64,000 nt of DNA from Trifolium pratense (lineage: Eukaryota; Streptophyta; Magnoliopsida; Fabales; Fabaceae): contig NC_060064.1 in assembly GCF_020283565.1 (NCBI RefSeq), forward strand, positions 18,806,337 to 18,870,336. The letters are read 5' to 3'. The position numbers were made by a program, and so were the translations under genes. Shown here piece by piece: positions 40,701 to 53,922 of this stretch. Numbering within the stretch: position 1 is the stretch's first letter; every line of letters starts with the position of its first letter. A model generated the notes under the pieces. It was not told the DNA's origin, searched no databases, and saw only the letters and a program-made list of their open reading frames with translations.

Positions 40701-43700
40701 AGAGGATAGGAGAATTGAATAATAAAGATAGATGATAAAGTTAAGCAAAAGCCAAAATGAAAGAGGAAAATCCTCTAATGGTTCTTCAAAAGATAGCAAG
40801 AACCACTGCCTATCTTTAGGAAAGCAATGGTTTAGCAGTGTTGGGTTCCTGTATTAGCAGTGTTGCCAATTGCGGATGGTAGAAAATAGCGGCTTGTTCG
40901 AATCCTGCAATGCTACATAGTTACGGTGCCGCAATAGCCACTATTTGAAATTACATCATACTAAATAGCATATCACGGAACAATAGTGACTTGTCTTGTT
41001 CAAATTCTGTTTTACAATAATGTTATATCGCCGCTATAGTGTTGCTATTTGACCACACTATCTAAAGGAAATGTGGTTCCATAGAAAAATGACATAGCTA
41101 GTTACCTGCCAGAGCAATGTTCTTAAAGACCATATTTTCAACATCCAAACTCAATCCTTCTTCCTTCTACTTTTGAACATAATACTATATACCCAGATGA
41201 AAGCTAAAACAATCTTAAATACAGCATTACCCACATCATTTTGGTGCCATCATCATACTGCAAATGAGAGACTACCAGCCCTTCCGACTATCCGAGTCCA
41301 TCATGGCTGCTCTAATGGACTTGCTTGCTAATTGCTATTGCTTTGGAGAACGTCCCGTCACAAAACCTGAGATAAAGGATCTCCTTTCCCCAGCAAATCT
41401 GCAATTATGAAATCAAGGTTTTGGCTCTCCGTTGAAAACTACAAAATGGCACCATACGATTAATCCTGGAAAGCAACTTCTCAATCTAATAGTAAACCAC
41501 TCCTTCTAAAAGCTAATCCATCAAACCCCAACCCACTGAATCAGAGTTTCTCAAATTCTAATTAAGCACCAGACTTTTTTGACCTTTTTTTTTCTACTTT
41601 AACTCCTTATCTATATACATACTCCAAACCCCAAATAGCAGTAATTCCTCATCGTCAAATGGTCTTTCTTGGAAAGAAGCCTTTTCGAAAGTTATAATAG
41701 TCCACAAAATAGCCATTCCCACCCTTAGGCTCTGTTTGGCAAGCTGGCTTATAGCTTATAAGCTTGTTTGGTTATTTGAGCTGTGTTTGGTAAACAAATT
41801 TCTCTCACTAGTTAATAGCGTTTTTTGAGATGCTATTTCAAGTAGCATTTGAGCTTGCAGCTTTTCACGTTTCTCACAATGTTCTCCTCATTATTTTAAT
41901 TTTATTACTTCTTTAACCTTTTGTAAAATAAAATAACTACCCGTTAATTCAAATAAAACTATTCCATCATGGTGATGGCTGCAATTCACTATAAAAATTC
42001 TAATCATGATAATAAGTTCAGAATTAATTCATATCCAGTTATTAATTTTTGAAAATATCGTGAATACAAAAAAGCCAAGAACATCAAATCAAGCATGTTT
42101 GACAAGTCCAACGTTCAAATTTGAGCCAAATTATTGGATTGAAACCCCATTTCGGTTCTGCACAATCAATAATCATCATTGTTTCATTCTTAAGTCAATA
42201 AGCACTACGTGTAGTTAGATCTACACCATAGAATGTTAGAAGCACCAACAACAATATGTAGCTGCACTCTTAAGTCAATAAGCTGTTTTTACAATTGGTG
42301 CCAGAGAAATCAACGAACAACTTTTACATTAAGTTACACAAACTGAACCAGTACAAAGGAAAGAGGTAGGAATGCCCAGCACAGGGCGGTGCAACACGGC
42401 GTGTCGCAGAGATTTTTGGACGGCGTGGTGCTTCTCACTTCTTAGATTCAAATTTTTTGTTAGAGTTGGGAAGGAAAGAAATAAGTGAAGAAGCGAGAGG
42501 ATTGGATCAAAAACCATATTCATTTTTTTTTTTTTTCCTTAAATGACTTTTATACATTTAAAACTAAATATATTTAAATTTTAATAATATGTACTTTTAT
42601 GCATTTTATATTTACAACAGCTAAATTTACCAAACACTTTAATTTCATTCGACTAGCTTTTCAACTATAAACTATCATCTAATTTATAGCATAATTTGAC
42701 CAAACATAGCCTTAGCCTACTTCATCTAAGTCTTTTGTCTCCAACAGCTTTTCTTTTTCAACAAAACCTGCTCAAAATCATTTAACCTAAAAAACCTTTT
42801 GTCACATTCACTTGTTGGAAATCCATCAATGACCTACTCAGCCAGTACCTCAACTTCTTTGAAGTATTTCTTTTTCGATGTGATGTGTGTGGTGTGATGC
42901 AGAATATGGTAATGATTATGCTCATGACTTGAGAGAATTGATTTATCAAAATGGAGTTTTTGCAGATACCGAAACAGTGAAGCAGAAAGTCAATCTGGAA
43001 ACAAGAAAGTACCTGATCTTGATCTCTTGAACGTGCTTATCTGAAATCGAGTATAGCAAAGTGTAGTTTTTAAGATCAAAGACCTTGTATATACTGTTAT
43101 CATTGGATAGAAGCGGGTAAGGTAGAATAACCGGTGGAAAAACACACATTAGAAGTGGAATAGAAAGAGGAAGAGTGCCGGAAGTACCTATCTTGTGCAG
43201 AGTATGTTAGGACCTTTGCATTAACGTCATCAAATTCTACAAATCCAGGCCATTTTAAAGACTCGGACTGGAAAAGAGGAAAACCAGCATCCGGCTTGGC
43301 CCTCCTTATGTACCTAGGAACATAAAGAAATCAATACGTAAGTAACATACATTTTACACAATTAAAGGAAAAATTTGAATGCACAACCACGGAAAATGCA
43401 CGCACTCAATCCTTGTAGATCTGCATTTCAAAGAACTGAAATTCTCAGTAGCATAAACAGACACGGTAATAAGTGAGTCATTGTTCTTGTTGTAGAAGAG
43501 ACTGCGGATGACTTCGTCAGGGCAGACATTCAGAAAGCAAATCCTTTCATTTGTTTCTGCATGGAATTCGTTTATTAAAAACCGGAAACTTGCTAAACTT
43601 TTGATTACCAAAAAAACATGGAAACTCGTAACTTCTATAAAATTCACCAATGATTAAACGCGTGAGATTTCAACCATTTATGGACTGGTGAATCAAATCC

Positions 43701-45157
43701 AAAACAAAAGGACAATAATAAATTATAATCCATATAAAAAAACACAAAAGTAAAGACTTTGCATATAAATTTGATTTGACAATGACAATTCATGCATAAA
43801 AAATCAAAATCGTGGCTTTTATTTAAACACAGCAAAGACAATATATGGAGAATGGGAAATGAAATTCACATACTAAATATCAAAAGTTATGGTTTATATG
43901 CAAATGACCTCAACAGCATTGACACTTTTGATCAAAGATGAGTCTGGTGTCCAACACTACATGGCACAGACACATGACACTATATTCAATTAATTAATTT
44001 TCTCAAATCATTACTAGTGTTGTTAATGTGTTAGTGTCGTGTCCAGCGTTCGTGTCTATAGCAAATGACAATAACTCGTATACAGGTAGTGAGCAATGCC
44101 AATTCATAAAATAAAATAAAAATGGTTTCTCTACAAATGAAAGTGACTAATATGTGCGCAACGGACAATAACTAACCCAGATTCCCTACTAGAAAAACAT
44201 GCAGTCAAGGGAACTCATGAAGATCAAACGGCTCGTATTCTAACTTCACCAAATCAGCTTGGTAGTATATTGACTTCACCAAATTGACTCTCTAATACAT
44301 ATAGCAATACGAACCGTTTGACCTTCATCTAACAATCGAGATCCACGCTACACAACTGCAGAGAATCCAAATCCAATAACGTTTTTTATCATACCTAACA
44401 AAATAAAATCAAAATTCATGACTTTTATACAAATATCACATTGACTAATAGTCTAATACATGGCAATAAGTTATAGCAAATCATACTAATAAAAATCAAA
44501 AGTCCTAGTTTTTCTACAAATATGAAGATTAATATCACAAGTAATAATCAATGGCTCTCTTAATCATGTGGTCAAGTTCACTGTCGGTGCGTATCGAAAA
44601 ACATATGTTTGGAGATGTCCAACCCTTAATTGGAATCTCAGTTACTCTATACCTTGGTTTACTCATTCATACAAAAATATTAAAAAGACAAGATTTTTAT
44701 ACAAATATAACAAATACTAACACTAATTCATATATGGGTAGTGAAAATTCATCCATAAAAAAAATAAAATAACAGTGATGAATAAAAGTAAGTAACCTCT
44801 ACTAAAAGCAGCACAGAGACCAGAATGAGCAAGAGCAAAGACAATATTCTTAGCAGCAACGATCTCAACAACCTTAGTCCTTTTCATCAAAAAGGGTAAG
44901 AAAGGTTTAGGAGAATATTGACATTTAGGGTCATGAGTGTCAAATTGATGAATCAAACGCATGTTCTGGAATCTATGTGGGGAAGTGTCAGCAACAAAAG
45001 AACGATGAGGTTTAGGAAAAAGCTCGCGGTTTTGAAGCTTGTTGATGATGTTCTTGTTGTTGATCTTGATTTTGGTCTTGTCACCATTGTTGGAACTTCC
45101 TCCTTTGGTTGCTACTATGCGCCGACAAGACCAAACTCCACGCCTCCTTTCATCCAT
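37716..45157 (-). CDS. WD40/transducin-like conserved plant protein, seven exons
   Basis: Exons on the minus strand: 44,797-45,157; 43,406-43,556; 43,188-43,313; 43,013-43,093; 39,545-39,737; 38,071-38,341; 37,716-37,960. All junctions are GT-AG and phases agree, giving 475 aa. The start MDERRRGVW was chosen because homologues I recall begin there; an ATG 6 bp upstream is in frame. A basic N-terminus (NIINKLQNRELFPK) is followed by a beta-rich propeller-like region: FLMKRTKVVEIVAAKNIVFALAHSGLCAAF, NNDSLITVSVY, IYKVFDLKNYTLLYSISDKHVQEIKI, VWNFRGELVTSFEDHLLWHPDC, and the end IYTGNRHGLVHVWSN. The repeats are degenerate, so canonical WD dipeptides are few. The family is conserved across land plants but its biochemical role is unknown to me. 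The large intron (39,738-43,012) carries a SINE and a hAT-like MITE without harming the frame. Confidence 0.92.
40494..40660 (+). mobile_element. tRNA-derived SINE in the WD40-like gene intron
   Basis: 167 bp with an A-box-like TGGTTAATGAGCTCC and a B-box GAGTTCGATTCT, ending in an A-rich tail. It is flanked by 14-bp copies of aaatggaaatacta (40,480-40,493 and 40,661-40,674). It is opposite in orientation to the host gene, and its body differs from the SINE at 16,188, so it is a different family. Confidence 0.88.
41728..42713. mobile_element. Possible hAT-like MITE with inner insertion
   Basis: Ends read AGGCTCTGTTTGGCAAGC and, inverted, AAGGCTATGTTTGGTCAAA, followed by shared TTATAGC/TTATAAG words, a common plant hAT MITE terminus. 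The ~1 kb length suggests later insertions inside (a duplicated cttaagtcaataagc flanks 42,197-42,285). No clean target duplication. Confidence 0.5.
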
Positions 45158-45320
45158 TCTCATCTCATCACTTCCACCAAATTTTTCATGTCTTTCTTCT
45201 CTCTTTCTTGCAAATTGCAATTTTTATTTTATTTTTTTTATATTTTATATATTTCAACTCTTCATAAAAATATATCTTACCAAAACAAAAAAACTTTTCA
45301 TAAAAATATATATATAGAAT

Positions 45321-45504
45321 GAATTTAATTTATATGCACCGTCAGTACAAAGTTATTTTGCACATTCGTCCAATAATATAACGACACATCATGTATGGTA
45401 ATTAAAAACACATGATGTGTCACATTCATTAAGTGATGTGGCAACGTGTCATTGGATGTATGTGTAAAAAACTTTTACACCGACGGTGCACAACAATTAA
45501 ACTC
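45321..45504. mobile_element. MITE upstream of the WD40-like gene
   Basis: Ends are inverted: GAATTTAATTTATATGCACCGTC on the left and GACGGTGCACAACAATTAAACTC on the right, with inner ACAAAGTTATTTTGCAC versus GTGTAAAAAACTTTTACAC and a central ACACATCATG/CATGATGTGT palindrome. Same family as 35,857-36,014. It starts ~165 bp upstream of the ATG, so it may sit in the promoter. Confidence 0.72.
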
Positions 45505-45628
45505 ATATAGAATATCTTTTCATTGAGTCAAAAATAAAATAGAATATTCTTTCCTTTTTAATTTTTTGGTACCATCTTTCCCTTTCTCTCTCATGATAAT
45601 ATGAAGTTCGGGATGGTTTGAGAGGTAG

Positions 45629-45690
45629 TAAAATTTTGTAAAAATATTAAAGTTAAATAAAAATTTTGTAAAAATATTAAAGTTAAATAA
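45629..45690. repeat. Tandem duplication, ~30-bp unit, two copies
   Basis: The word aattttgtaaaaatatta with its following agttaaata occurs twice in a row, a simple slippage duplication. Confidence 0.7.
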
Positions 45691-45699
45691 ATTTTGGCT

Positions 45700-46070
45700 T
45701 TGGTCCGTAAATACATTTTAGGTTTTACAATGGTCACTTAAAAAAAAAAGTTCGGATTGGTCCCTTAATCTACATCTGTTTCTCACATTAGTCATTTCCG
45801 TCAACTTTTTTTACAAAAAACGTTAGTTTTAGTTGACTAAATTGTGGATGTCATTAAGTGTAAGTGGTCCACGAAAAACCTTATTAATTTTTAAAAGTTT
45901 AACCATTGAATTTTTTTGTTATATTTAGAGTTAAAGTTTAACGGAAAGGATCAATATGGCAAACATATATGTCTTTAAGAGACCAACCCGAACCTTTTTT
46001 TTTTTTTTCTTTAAGGAACCATTGTGAAACCTAAAATGTCTTTAAGGATTAATAGACTAATTAAACCATA
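45700..46070. mobile_element. Inverted-repeat MITE (GGTTTTACAATGGT family)
   Basis: Blocks ttaggttttacaatggt, then an A-run and gttcggattggtcc, recur inverted at 45,985-46,050. The family resembles 19,799-20,094. Exact ends are uncertain. Confidence 0.55.
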
Positions 46071-46359
46071 AATTTTGGGTCTTTAAAAATATAAAGAATT
46101 TTAATCATAGCCGTATTTATAATATTATTATGAATGAAATGAGATAAGCAAAGAGAGGATAGAGAGTGACTCTCATGAATGAACATCGTTTTCTCGCTAC
46201 TAGAACATCGACCCATGCGGTGCACGGGTCTGATTAGCTGTAAGATATATAATGATTAAATAAGATAAGATAATTACAATAATGTAAGGTATATGAAAAA
46301 AGTTGAGTAACATTAAACGATAGTTCAACAATAATTTTGGATAAATATTCATACAAAGA

Positions 46360-47197
46360 AAATTATGTTATATTACGGAAGACTTCTTTATACACCACAT
46401 TCGAAGTCTTAGTCGTATCTTCACTGTCGTCGTCGATGATCAATATTTTTAATCATTTTCTAGAAGTAACTCTTGAAATTCCAAGATACAACTGACTATG
46501 TGAAAACACTGACGACGGAAGATATATCCCAACATGCTTTAAAGATTGTCTCTGACTCTTATTAATAGTTCTCAAAAGAAATCATTATAGAAAATTGTCT
46601 CCGTTGAAATTTAAAAGGAATTCTCACGTCAGATGGTCTGAGAGAAAATCTAGGTATGAAAACCTGATCACCAATATTACATCCTGAAATAATTTTTCCT
46701 TCAACAGCACGGTTTCCCAATCTCGTAATAATAAGTCTTGTTCCATTGCATAATCCTAATTTTTTATTCAAATTCCTTAATAGCATAACTGGAACTCCAA
46801 CTTTAAGTCTCAACTTGTGATTTGGCAGTCCCGACGTAGAAGTCGTGTTCAAAAATTCAGGAGTATGAACATCATTCACTTTTTGACCGTCTACATTTTG
46901 TGTGAGCGGAGTATCATAACTCAAATATGTTTTTTCTTCACCAGGAATTAAATCCAACATATAATCGTTTATTGCGTCGACTATTGAATTTTTAGGAGCT
47001 AGTATAGCTCTATTTTTGAAATACGTTATATCGTTCATGTTTTGTAAAAGTTGAGGATATGTGCTTTCAACGATAGCAGCAAGAGGATCACCTGAATTTG
47101 GAATCAATAAATCTGATGGAATGTCAAATTCTAAATCATCGTCGTTGTCATCTTCAATCTCTCCATCCCCAACACCCAAAACCCATTTAGAAAACAA
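46360..47197 (-). pseudogene. PIF1-type Helitron helicase, C-terminal remnant
   Basis: An open segment (46,562-47,197) encodes the end of a plant Helitron helicase: LIPNSGDPLAAIVESTYP, AILAPKNSIVDAINDYML, GVPVMLLRNLNKKLGLCNGTRL and RFSLRPSDVRIPFKFQRRQF. After a one-step frameshift near 46,560 it continues as [17 protein letters not shown] and [15 protein letters not shown], then a stop, then ILIIDDDSEDTTKTSNVVYKEVF. The Walker A/B part of the helicase is absent, so only the C-terminal ~270 residues remain. Confidence 0.87.
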
Positions 47198-48063
47198 TCC
47201 TCTTTGATCCGGAAAGGTTAGGATATATACATTGTTAGCAAAAGAAACAAATGTGAATCAGTGATTTTTTTCGTAATTAATAATATAGTCACGTTGATAT
47301 ATACCTGGGGTCAACTACTATTTGCATAAATATCACCTTGATATATATTTGCAGTAATACGATCAACCATACTCCTCAACATGAACAAACTTTTAAGTTC
47401 ATAAAGACATAAAAAAAAGTAATTTTTTCTTAACTTGTTTAGTTAAAAAAAAGAAGAAACTTTTGAGTCCAATGATTTTTTTCTTTTAAAGCATACCAGC
47501 CATGCGTTAAATAAATATTATTGTTAATTTTTTCGACTAATACTTCAAATTGATTCGCGAACGGATCTACCAAAGTTGCGAAACGATAAATTTCGTGTCA
47601 AAAATCAGCATAAAACATCTTCGGAATCATCGTTGCACCCAATAAAATCAATGAACAATAGAAATGTTAGGAAAAAAGAAATTTTAGTTTTTTCCATTTA
47701 ACAATGTTCTATGAAATGATGAATACTGCATATTATTTATTTCTTTTTAAGTATCAATCTAAATCTAAATATAATAGAAATCATTCACTACATGCAAAAT
47801 TGTGTCGTATGTGAAAATCCTAATATCAATACTCGGTATCATAATTTTAATAGAAATAACATATAAAATAAAATTAAATATAAATAATTGAAAATTTTGG
47901 TGTAAAAAACAATCTATTAAAATTTTTGGAACTATACTAACTTCGGTTACGCAAAACTCAACGCAGTAGGTCCGATATCTAATTTGCAATTCATTAACCA
48001 ACTTCTCCCGATCAGATAAAGGATAGGGATTCAAATGACCTATTTAAATATATATATATATAT

Positions 48064-48461
48064 GGGGAGGGATCAAATTACACCGGTGTAACATTTGAGT
48101 AATGTTACACCGCTCAATAACGCTTTAACGAATACAAATTTTACAAAATCCACCGTTTGATTGAAAGTTTATATCATATAGATCATCTATGTTAGAATTT
48201 ATAAAATTCTAAAATCGTTTGATATGTTATTGAGATCGATTAAGATGAACGGTATTTAATAAAAACGCATAAACCATTAATCTTGATTGGTCTCAATAAC
48301 ATACCAAACGATTTTAGATTTTTGTAAAAATTAATATGGATAATCTATACGATATAAGCTTTCAATCCAACGGTGGATTTTGTAAAATTTGTATTCGTTA
48401 AAGCGTTATTGAGCGGTGTAACATTACTCAAATGTTACACCGGTGTAATTTGATCCCTCCC
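48064..48461. mobile_element. Near-perfect palindromic MITE nested in the Helitron
   Basis: 398 bp whose two halves are inverted copies over most of their length: GGGAGGGATCAAATTACACC at one end and its inverse at the other, with CGGTGTAACATTTGAGTAA and ATAACGCTTTAACGAATAC blocks continuing inward. It is flanked by TATATA on both sides and inserted in a TA repeat. Such an arrangement would give a hairpin RNA if transcribed. Confidence 0.88.
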
Positions 48462-48677
48462 ATATATATATATATAAGAATAAAGTTAGCATAAAGTTTT
48501 AAAACAATATCGATTTCAGAAATAAAGATAATAAATCACAAAACAGAATGAAAGTTTATACACACCTCGGAGTAAATTAAGTCGAATTGTGGTGAAGTTG
48601 TTAACATGAGACATTGAAATGTGAAAGATGTTTTTTTCTTAATAGATTTCAATATTGTTGAAGGTGTTATAGTATGA

Positions 48678-48712
<35 letters not shown>

Positions 48713-49100
48713 TTTTCAAATCACGCGTGATAATAACTTTCTAAATCTCACATGATAATTATTCTCTAAATTTATGATCCGGTAGAAAAAAAATCATTGA
48801 TCAGGAAAGACATAAAAATATTTCGTGATGAATAATATAGTCAACAATAATTTTGATATGATATACTTTTAAAATTGATGATGCTTATCAATTATTGCAC
48901 ATAATTTTAATTATAATTGGTATACTTGCCATAGTGGTTGGAAATATTGCCTTGCACTAAAGGGTTGCGGGTTCGAATCCTAGTTAAGACAAAATTGTAT
49001 TATTTTTTAATAAAAATTGCAAGATAAAATAGAGGGAAAACATGAAAAACAAATTAGGGTTTAGGATTTGCTTGTGTATACAAGCTTATTATATAAAAGA

Positions 49101-51347
49101 TTAGAAAACACCATTCAAATGGAAAATTGTTCATGACCAAGGTGAGACAAACATGTGAGGAGAGAGAGGTCGAAGCACCATGGTCCGTAGTGAGACGAAG
49201 GAATTAGAAAGCAAGGCAATCGGGAGTGTATCAGCAAGGCAACAACGAGGGATCAAACACGGTATCTTTAGAGACAGGTTATGAGGGTTGATGGTTGACG
49301 ACTAGATTAACAAGCAGCATGACAATTACGAAGTAGAATCTTTTTACTTCACTAATTTCTTGGAGGAATTGCACTAGGATAATCTTTGTAGTGAATTTAA
49401 AAATATTGGTTGTGTAGTAGATTTGTTTGTGGCTAAAAACGTAATCGACATAGATAGAGGTTTGGATTTGTTCGCTTTGACAACGTGAAGGAAACAAGAA
49501 AAATATTACGGCGTTTAATAGGGTGTGGTTTGGTACTTTTAAATTATGGGTGAATTTAACGTGCGTTTTAATCATGTGTCAAACAACATGGTGGAAATGA
49601 GGAAGGAGGGACAACTTCACAGGAATAGAGGGAGGTTTCGAGGGTGAGGGAGTGGGGGGATAATCATTCTCAGGAGGTGTCGGAGGTGGTGGGGAAACAG
49701 AGACAAAGAGTAACGACGACAAACAAATTATTCGCGAATGTTAAATGTGTTGGTGAGGCTGAAGATGAACGAGGGTATCATTGAAGGAAAGGGGGGAATG
49801 ACAATGATCATGTGGTGGTTTGGGATAAGGGAAGAAGGAAGGAGATATGTTGGGCAAATGGTGTTTTACCTTCCTTTGCAAAACACATCTCCTTCCTTCC
49901 TCCCTAAACTAGAGTACCAGAATGTTTATCTTTTTATGTGCCCCATGCCTTATTGACATACATATGTTTCTTAGATATTTTTTAGTTTTTTTATTGGGGC
50001 TTATCCACTTCATTTCATCGACAAAATGATCTGCTAGAAAATAAGGGACTTGACTGAACAACTTTTGTTGTACTTTGTTTGATTTGAAATTGCTCATGGG
50101 ACTAGACAAATTAGGTAGCTAGCGACGGGACAAAAACAACAATTTTTGTCCCTCACCGAACCACAGTACAACTTTTTATCCATATGACAACTATAAAAAA
50201 TACGAAAATACCTATTTTATTTTCGAATATAAAAATATTATCGTCTTTTATCTATCCGGTACAATTTTGTCTTGTCCTGTATTATTTTGTTCTGTCCTAT
50301 ACTATTTTGTCCAATCCTTGTTGTTTTACAAATCAAACGCACCTTAAACTTTTATACGAGTTATCATAGCAACTTTAAATTGTTCCTAAAAATATTAAAA
50401 AATTATAAATTTTTCTTTTATATATAATCCCTCTGGCAGGGGGCAGGCAGTGGCCAAGGCCCCCCTCCCCTCCATCTCTTACATATAAATATACATATAT
50501 TATACTCCTATATTATATTATATGATACACTCCAACTCTAATAGTATATATACTTAGTATTAGTATATTATATAATTTATGTTCCTATAAATATAACTCA
50601 GTTAATAGGAATATTGCTAATAGGAATATTGCATGTAATATTTACTGATGTTCAAAGGTTTAATTTCGGACTCATGCGTATGAAAAAAATTCAGTTGAGA
50701 GAGAATTACTTCGTACTTACAATATGATACCAAAAGAAAATTATATGGACAATGTAAACAAATATAATTTCTATAAATAAAATAGGTTAGTTACTTTTCG
50801 GCCCCCGACATAAATTGTTTTTGGATCCGTCTCTGCCCTCCGGTCCCTAATATAATTGATAATCTAGCGTCTGCTAAATAGTTAGATTCTCAATGAATCT
50901 AAAAAATAACATTTCTCTAAATACCTATATTGAATAATTTGTCATATAATTTGTCTTAATTCCCTTAATACCTATATTGAATAATTTCAGCAAGCAAATT
51001 AAGACAAATTATAGTTATAAAAATATGTAGATATATGACAAAAATTGAAAGTGGTACTAGGAGTAAACAAAGCCTTTATTCATATACTCCATCATGTTGG
51101 AAAACATTATTGAGAAAATTAATTATTTGAGCAAAAACATGAAACATAGATCAAGAGTTAAGTTCTGATGATGCGTGGATGTAACAATTGTTAGAATAAA
51201 ATTTACCAGCAAGAGGAAGTAATTGAAGTAGCATGTGGGAGAAAATGGGATGAAGTGGTGTGTGTAGCTGAAGTTGAAATTGCAATGAGTAGTAGTGATG
51301 GAGAAGGAAATATATATAAATTTTTATTTTGACAAAAAATATACTTA
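49101..51347. other. Intergenic region, no gene seen
   Basis: Short open frames only. 50,110-50,345 has repeated TTTTGTC(C/T)TGTCC words and 50,420-50,850 has GGCCCCC-rich words at both ends, suggesting old non-autonomous transposons, but no boundaries could be fixed. Confidence 0.5.
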
Positions 51348-51349
51348 TA

Positions 51350-51613
51350 CTCCCTCCGTCCCGAATTATAAGAGAAAATTAAAAAATCACATTTATTAAG
51401 AAAAAGTAAAACATAATAATTTGAAATATGTTTTTGTGGGTTTTTCTTGGAATAAGTTGTATAGGAAGATGTAAAAACAATTTTTATTGGTTGTTGTTTA
51501 TTGAGAAAAGGGTGGAGAGAAAAAATTAAATGCAATTTGCATTTAATTTTATGAGAATAAAGGAAAAACATTCTTGAAAATGACTTTCTCCCTTATAATT
51601 TGGGACAAAAAAA
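51350..51613. mobile_element. Stowaway-like MITE
   Basis: Starts after TA with CTCCCTCCGTCCCGAATTAT, the classic Stowaway/mariner end. The far end (CTTATAATTTGGGAC) is its degraded inverse. No ORF. Confidence 0.65.
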
Positions 51614-52497
51614 TGGTCTTACTTTTGCTGAAAGAAATTTAGGTGAAATGAAAGTTTGGTGAAAGAGTGATATCACCATTATTAATGAGATTAATAATCA
51701 TGGACCACATCAGGCTGATTAATTAGGCATAATAAGGAAAGTTTATATGGTAATGGTAGCCTAGGTAGATGCTTAAGCTTTTTTTATCTCATGGAATGAA
51801 GAGCTAGAAATGTTGCAAATGCGGGGAATGCACTAGCGTCTAGCCTATCTTTCATCTTAGATGTTGGAAAAATCAGAAATTGAGAAAATAAAAAAAACAC
51901 AAAAATATAACATATAAACTTCAAATTGGAGAAGAAAAAAACGATTAGGAAACCATGATGCATTACCAGCAAGCTAGAGAAGGAAAAGTAATAATATATT
52001 GTGCTTAAAACTTGGAAAATTGATGAATATATTCATGCTTAATAAGGATAATTGTATAAAATTACTACTTCTACATATAGCATATTTTTAATATGTATGA
52101 AATAAATAAATAAATATAAAACTTTGTGTGTATAATTTGAAAAGACATGTTTTGAAGGTACGCATCAACACCATTTTTTGGGCAAATTAATAACATTCAA
52201 CAATCCAAATTCTACAGAATTTTAACTATGACTTGGAATTGGAAACGAAGGAGCTCAATAAATCAATGAATTGAGCCATGCTCAAGATATCAATGAATAA
52301 GAGAAAAAGGTTACAATTTTTTTTAAATCCACCAATTAACTCTATAAAGTGAAGACTAAGATTATACTACTATTGTAAACTCTAACTAACTTTGTAACTA
52401 TCTATCTAACTAACTAGAGTTAAATATATCCACAAAGAAACTCCCAAATTTTCTCTGAAGCAAAATTGACGTTTTACGATTCAATCATCATATTGAT
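51614..52497. other. Intergenic, 3' flank of MED33
   Basis: AT-rich with no supported feature. The last few hundred bases are probably the MED33 3' UTR and terminator. Confidence 0.5.
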
Positions 52498-53862
52498 TTA
52501 TGAGCATGGCTTCTTATGTTCAAAGTCAATCACATTGACAAGTTCAGCAAGAGCTCCCATAGCTGCAGTCCCACCTCTTTGTAGTAGAGAAAGTGCTTGT
52601 TCATGTTCGTTCCATCTGCTTAATCCGCGTGCTAATTTCCTCAAAGTGTCTACCTTCACTTCTTGAAGCCATGCAGGTGCAAAACTAACCATTAATCCTA
52701 CTAAACAGCAGACATAAGTTTTCCATGTAAGAGGATTGCAACTGAGGGAAATTTTTCTCTCCATGACTTCTGCCAGGAAGTCCAAATGGACTCCAATTAT
52801 GCGATTCCTTCTAGAGAGTTTCGATGATGGTAATTTGGTCCCAACGCCCCATAAAATTGCTCCCGACTGTGTCAACAAATATGCTATAGCATAACCCTCA
52901 AGTATATATGACACCACATTATCATTTTTGCGCTTGACATCCCTTGATGACAGCAGCCAGGTAGGAATAGTCTCCTTGTACAATTCCTGGACCAGTTGTA
53001 TACCACCAGCTGCACATAAAAGACTTGCACCGAGTGTTGCCATGTCTTTTGCACTTTGAGCTGCTAGGGATATTGATGTTTCGTTGGACTTTAAGCGGCT
53101 AGAGCCAGAACTCGCCCTTATTCCGGCTAATTCATTGGAATACTCTGTCACTAGTCCCACAATCACATCGTTCAGATACTGCACATTGTGTATATTTCGA
53201 CAGGATCGAAGATAAAGGAATCCTGGTGCAACAAAAGGAATGGCACCAGGGGCAGTAATAGAACTACCCAACAGACCATTCACACTACATTCAGCAGTCA
53301 ACTTTGAGTTTGAACCAGACAATACTCCAAGGAATGAGGTGAAACAACTTCTCACCAGCTGAGCAACAGATTCATTGTTATGTCTGAACACAGAGCGGGA
53401 ACCGGATACGACAATGAAGTTGTGCCAGCGGCGAACCTTTTGTGCCCACAGAGAGCCAATAACAGGCATGCTAGGCCAAGGGCAACCTGATGCACAATTT
53501 TCCAAAGCAGCTCCGGTGATAGCATGGATGTACTCCAGGCTCTTGTCAAGTTTAAAAGTAATGGATAAACTGACAAGAGCTGCCATTGGTAATGGAAGCA
53601 TTACTGGTGAGCCTCCTGCCAGCAACAAAGACTTAACTCGTAAGCAATGCAAATGTAATAATTATCTCTGGATTGTTTATTCTAAAGTACCCCTATAAAT
53701 GATAAGAAAACAATAAAATTTGCTGATTTATTTAAGAAATGATAGTGCTAAATTCATACTCTCATCCATATTGTCTCTGACACAGAAATACATGAACAGA
53801 ATAAAAATATTTGTTGACTTTTCATACTCTCACTAAAGAAACAACCCCGCCTCGGCTTTTCG

Positions 53863-53922
<60 letters not shown>

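Larger units (their letters stand above)
46200..49100 (-). mobile_element. Helitron (2.9 kb) with decayed helicase
   Basis: On the minus strand it begins TC after host A (49,101) and ends CTAG before host T (46,199). A hairpin with GACCCGTGC/GCATGGGTC arms sits just before CTAG. The 5' end (TCTTTTATATAATAAGC, TTGTATACA) and 3' end match the 775-bp Helitron at 21,112-21,886. It contains a PIF1-helicase remnant, a tRNA-like segment with a good B-box (GGGTTCGAATCC, ~48,970) and a nested palindromic MITE. No Rep/HUH domain is visible, so it is not autonomous. Confidence 0.85.

Noticed and set aside
48919..48990. tRNA gene inside the large Helitron
   Set aside because: A good B-box is present, but no cloverleaf could be drawn and the segment is shared with the short Helitron, so it is a tRNA-like relic.
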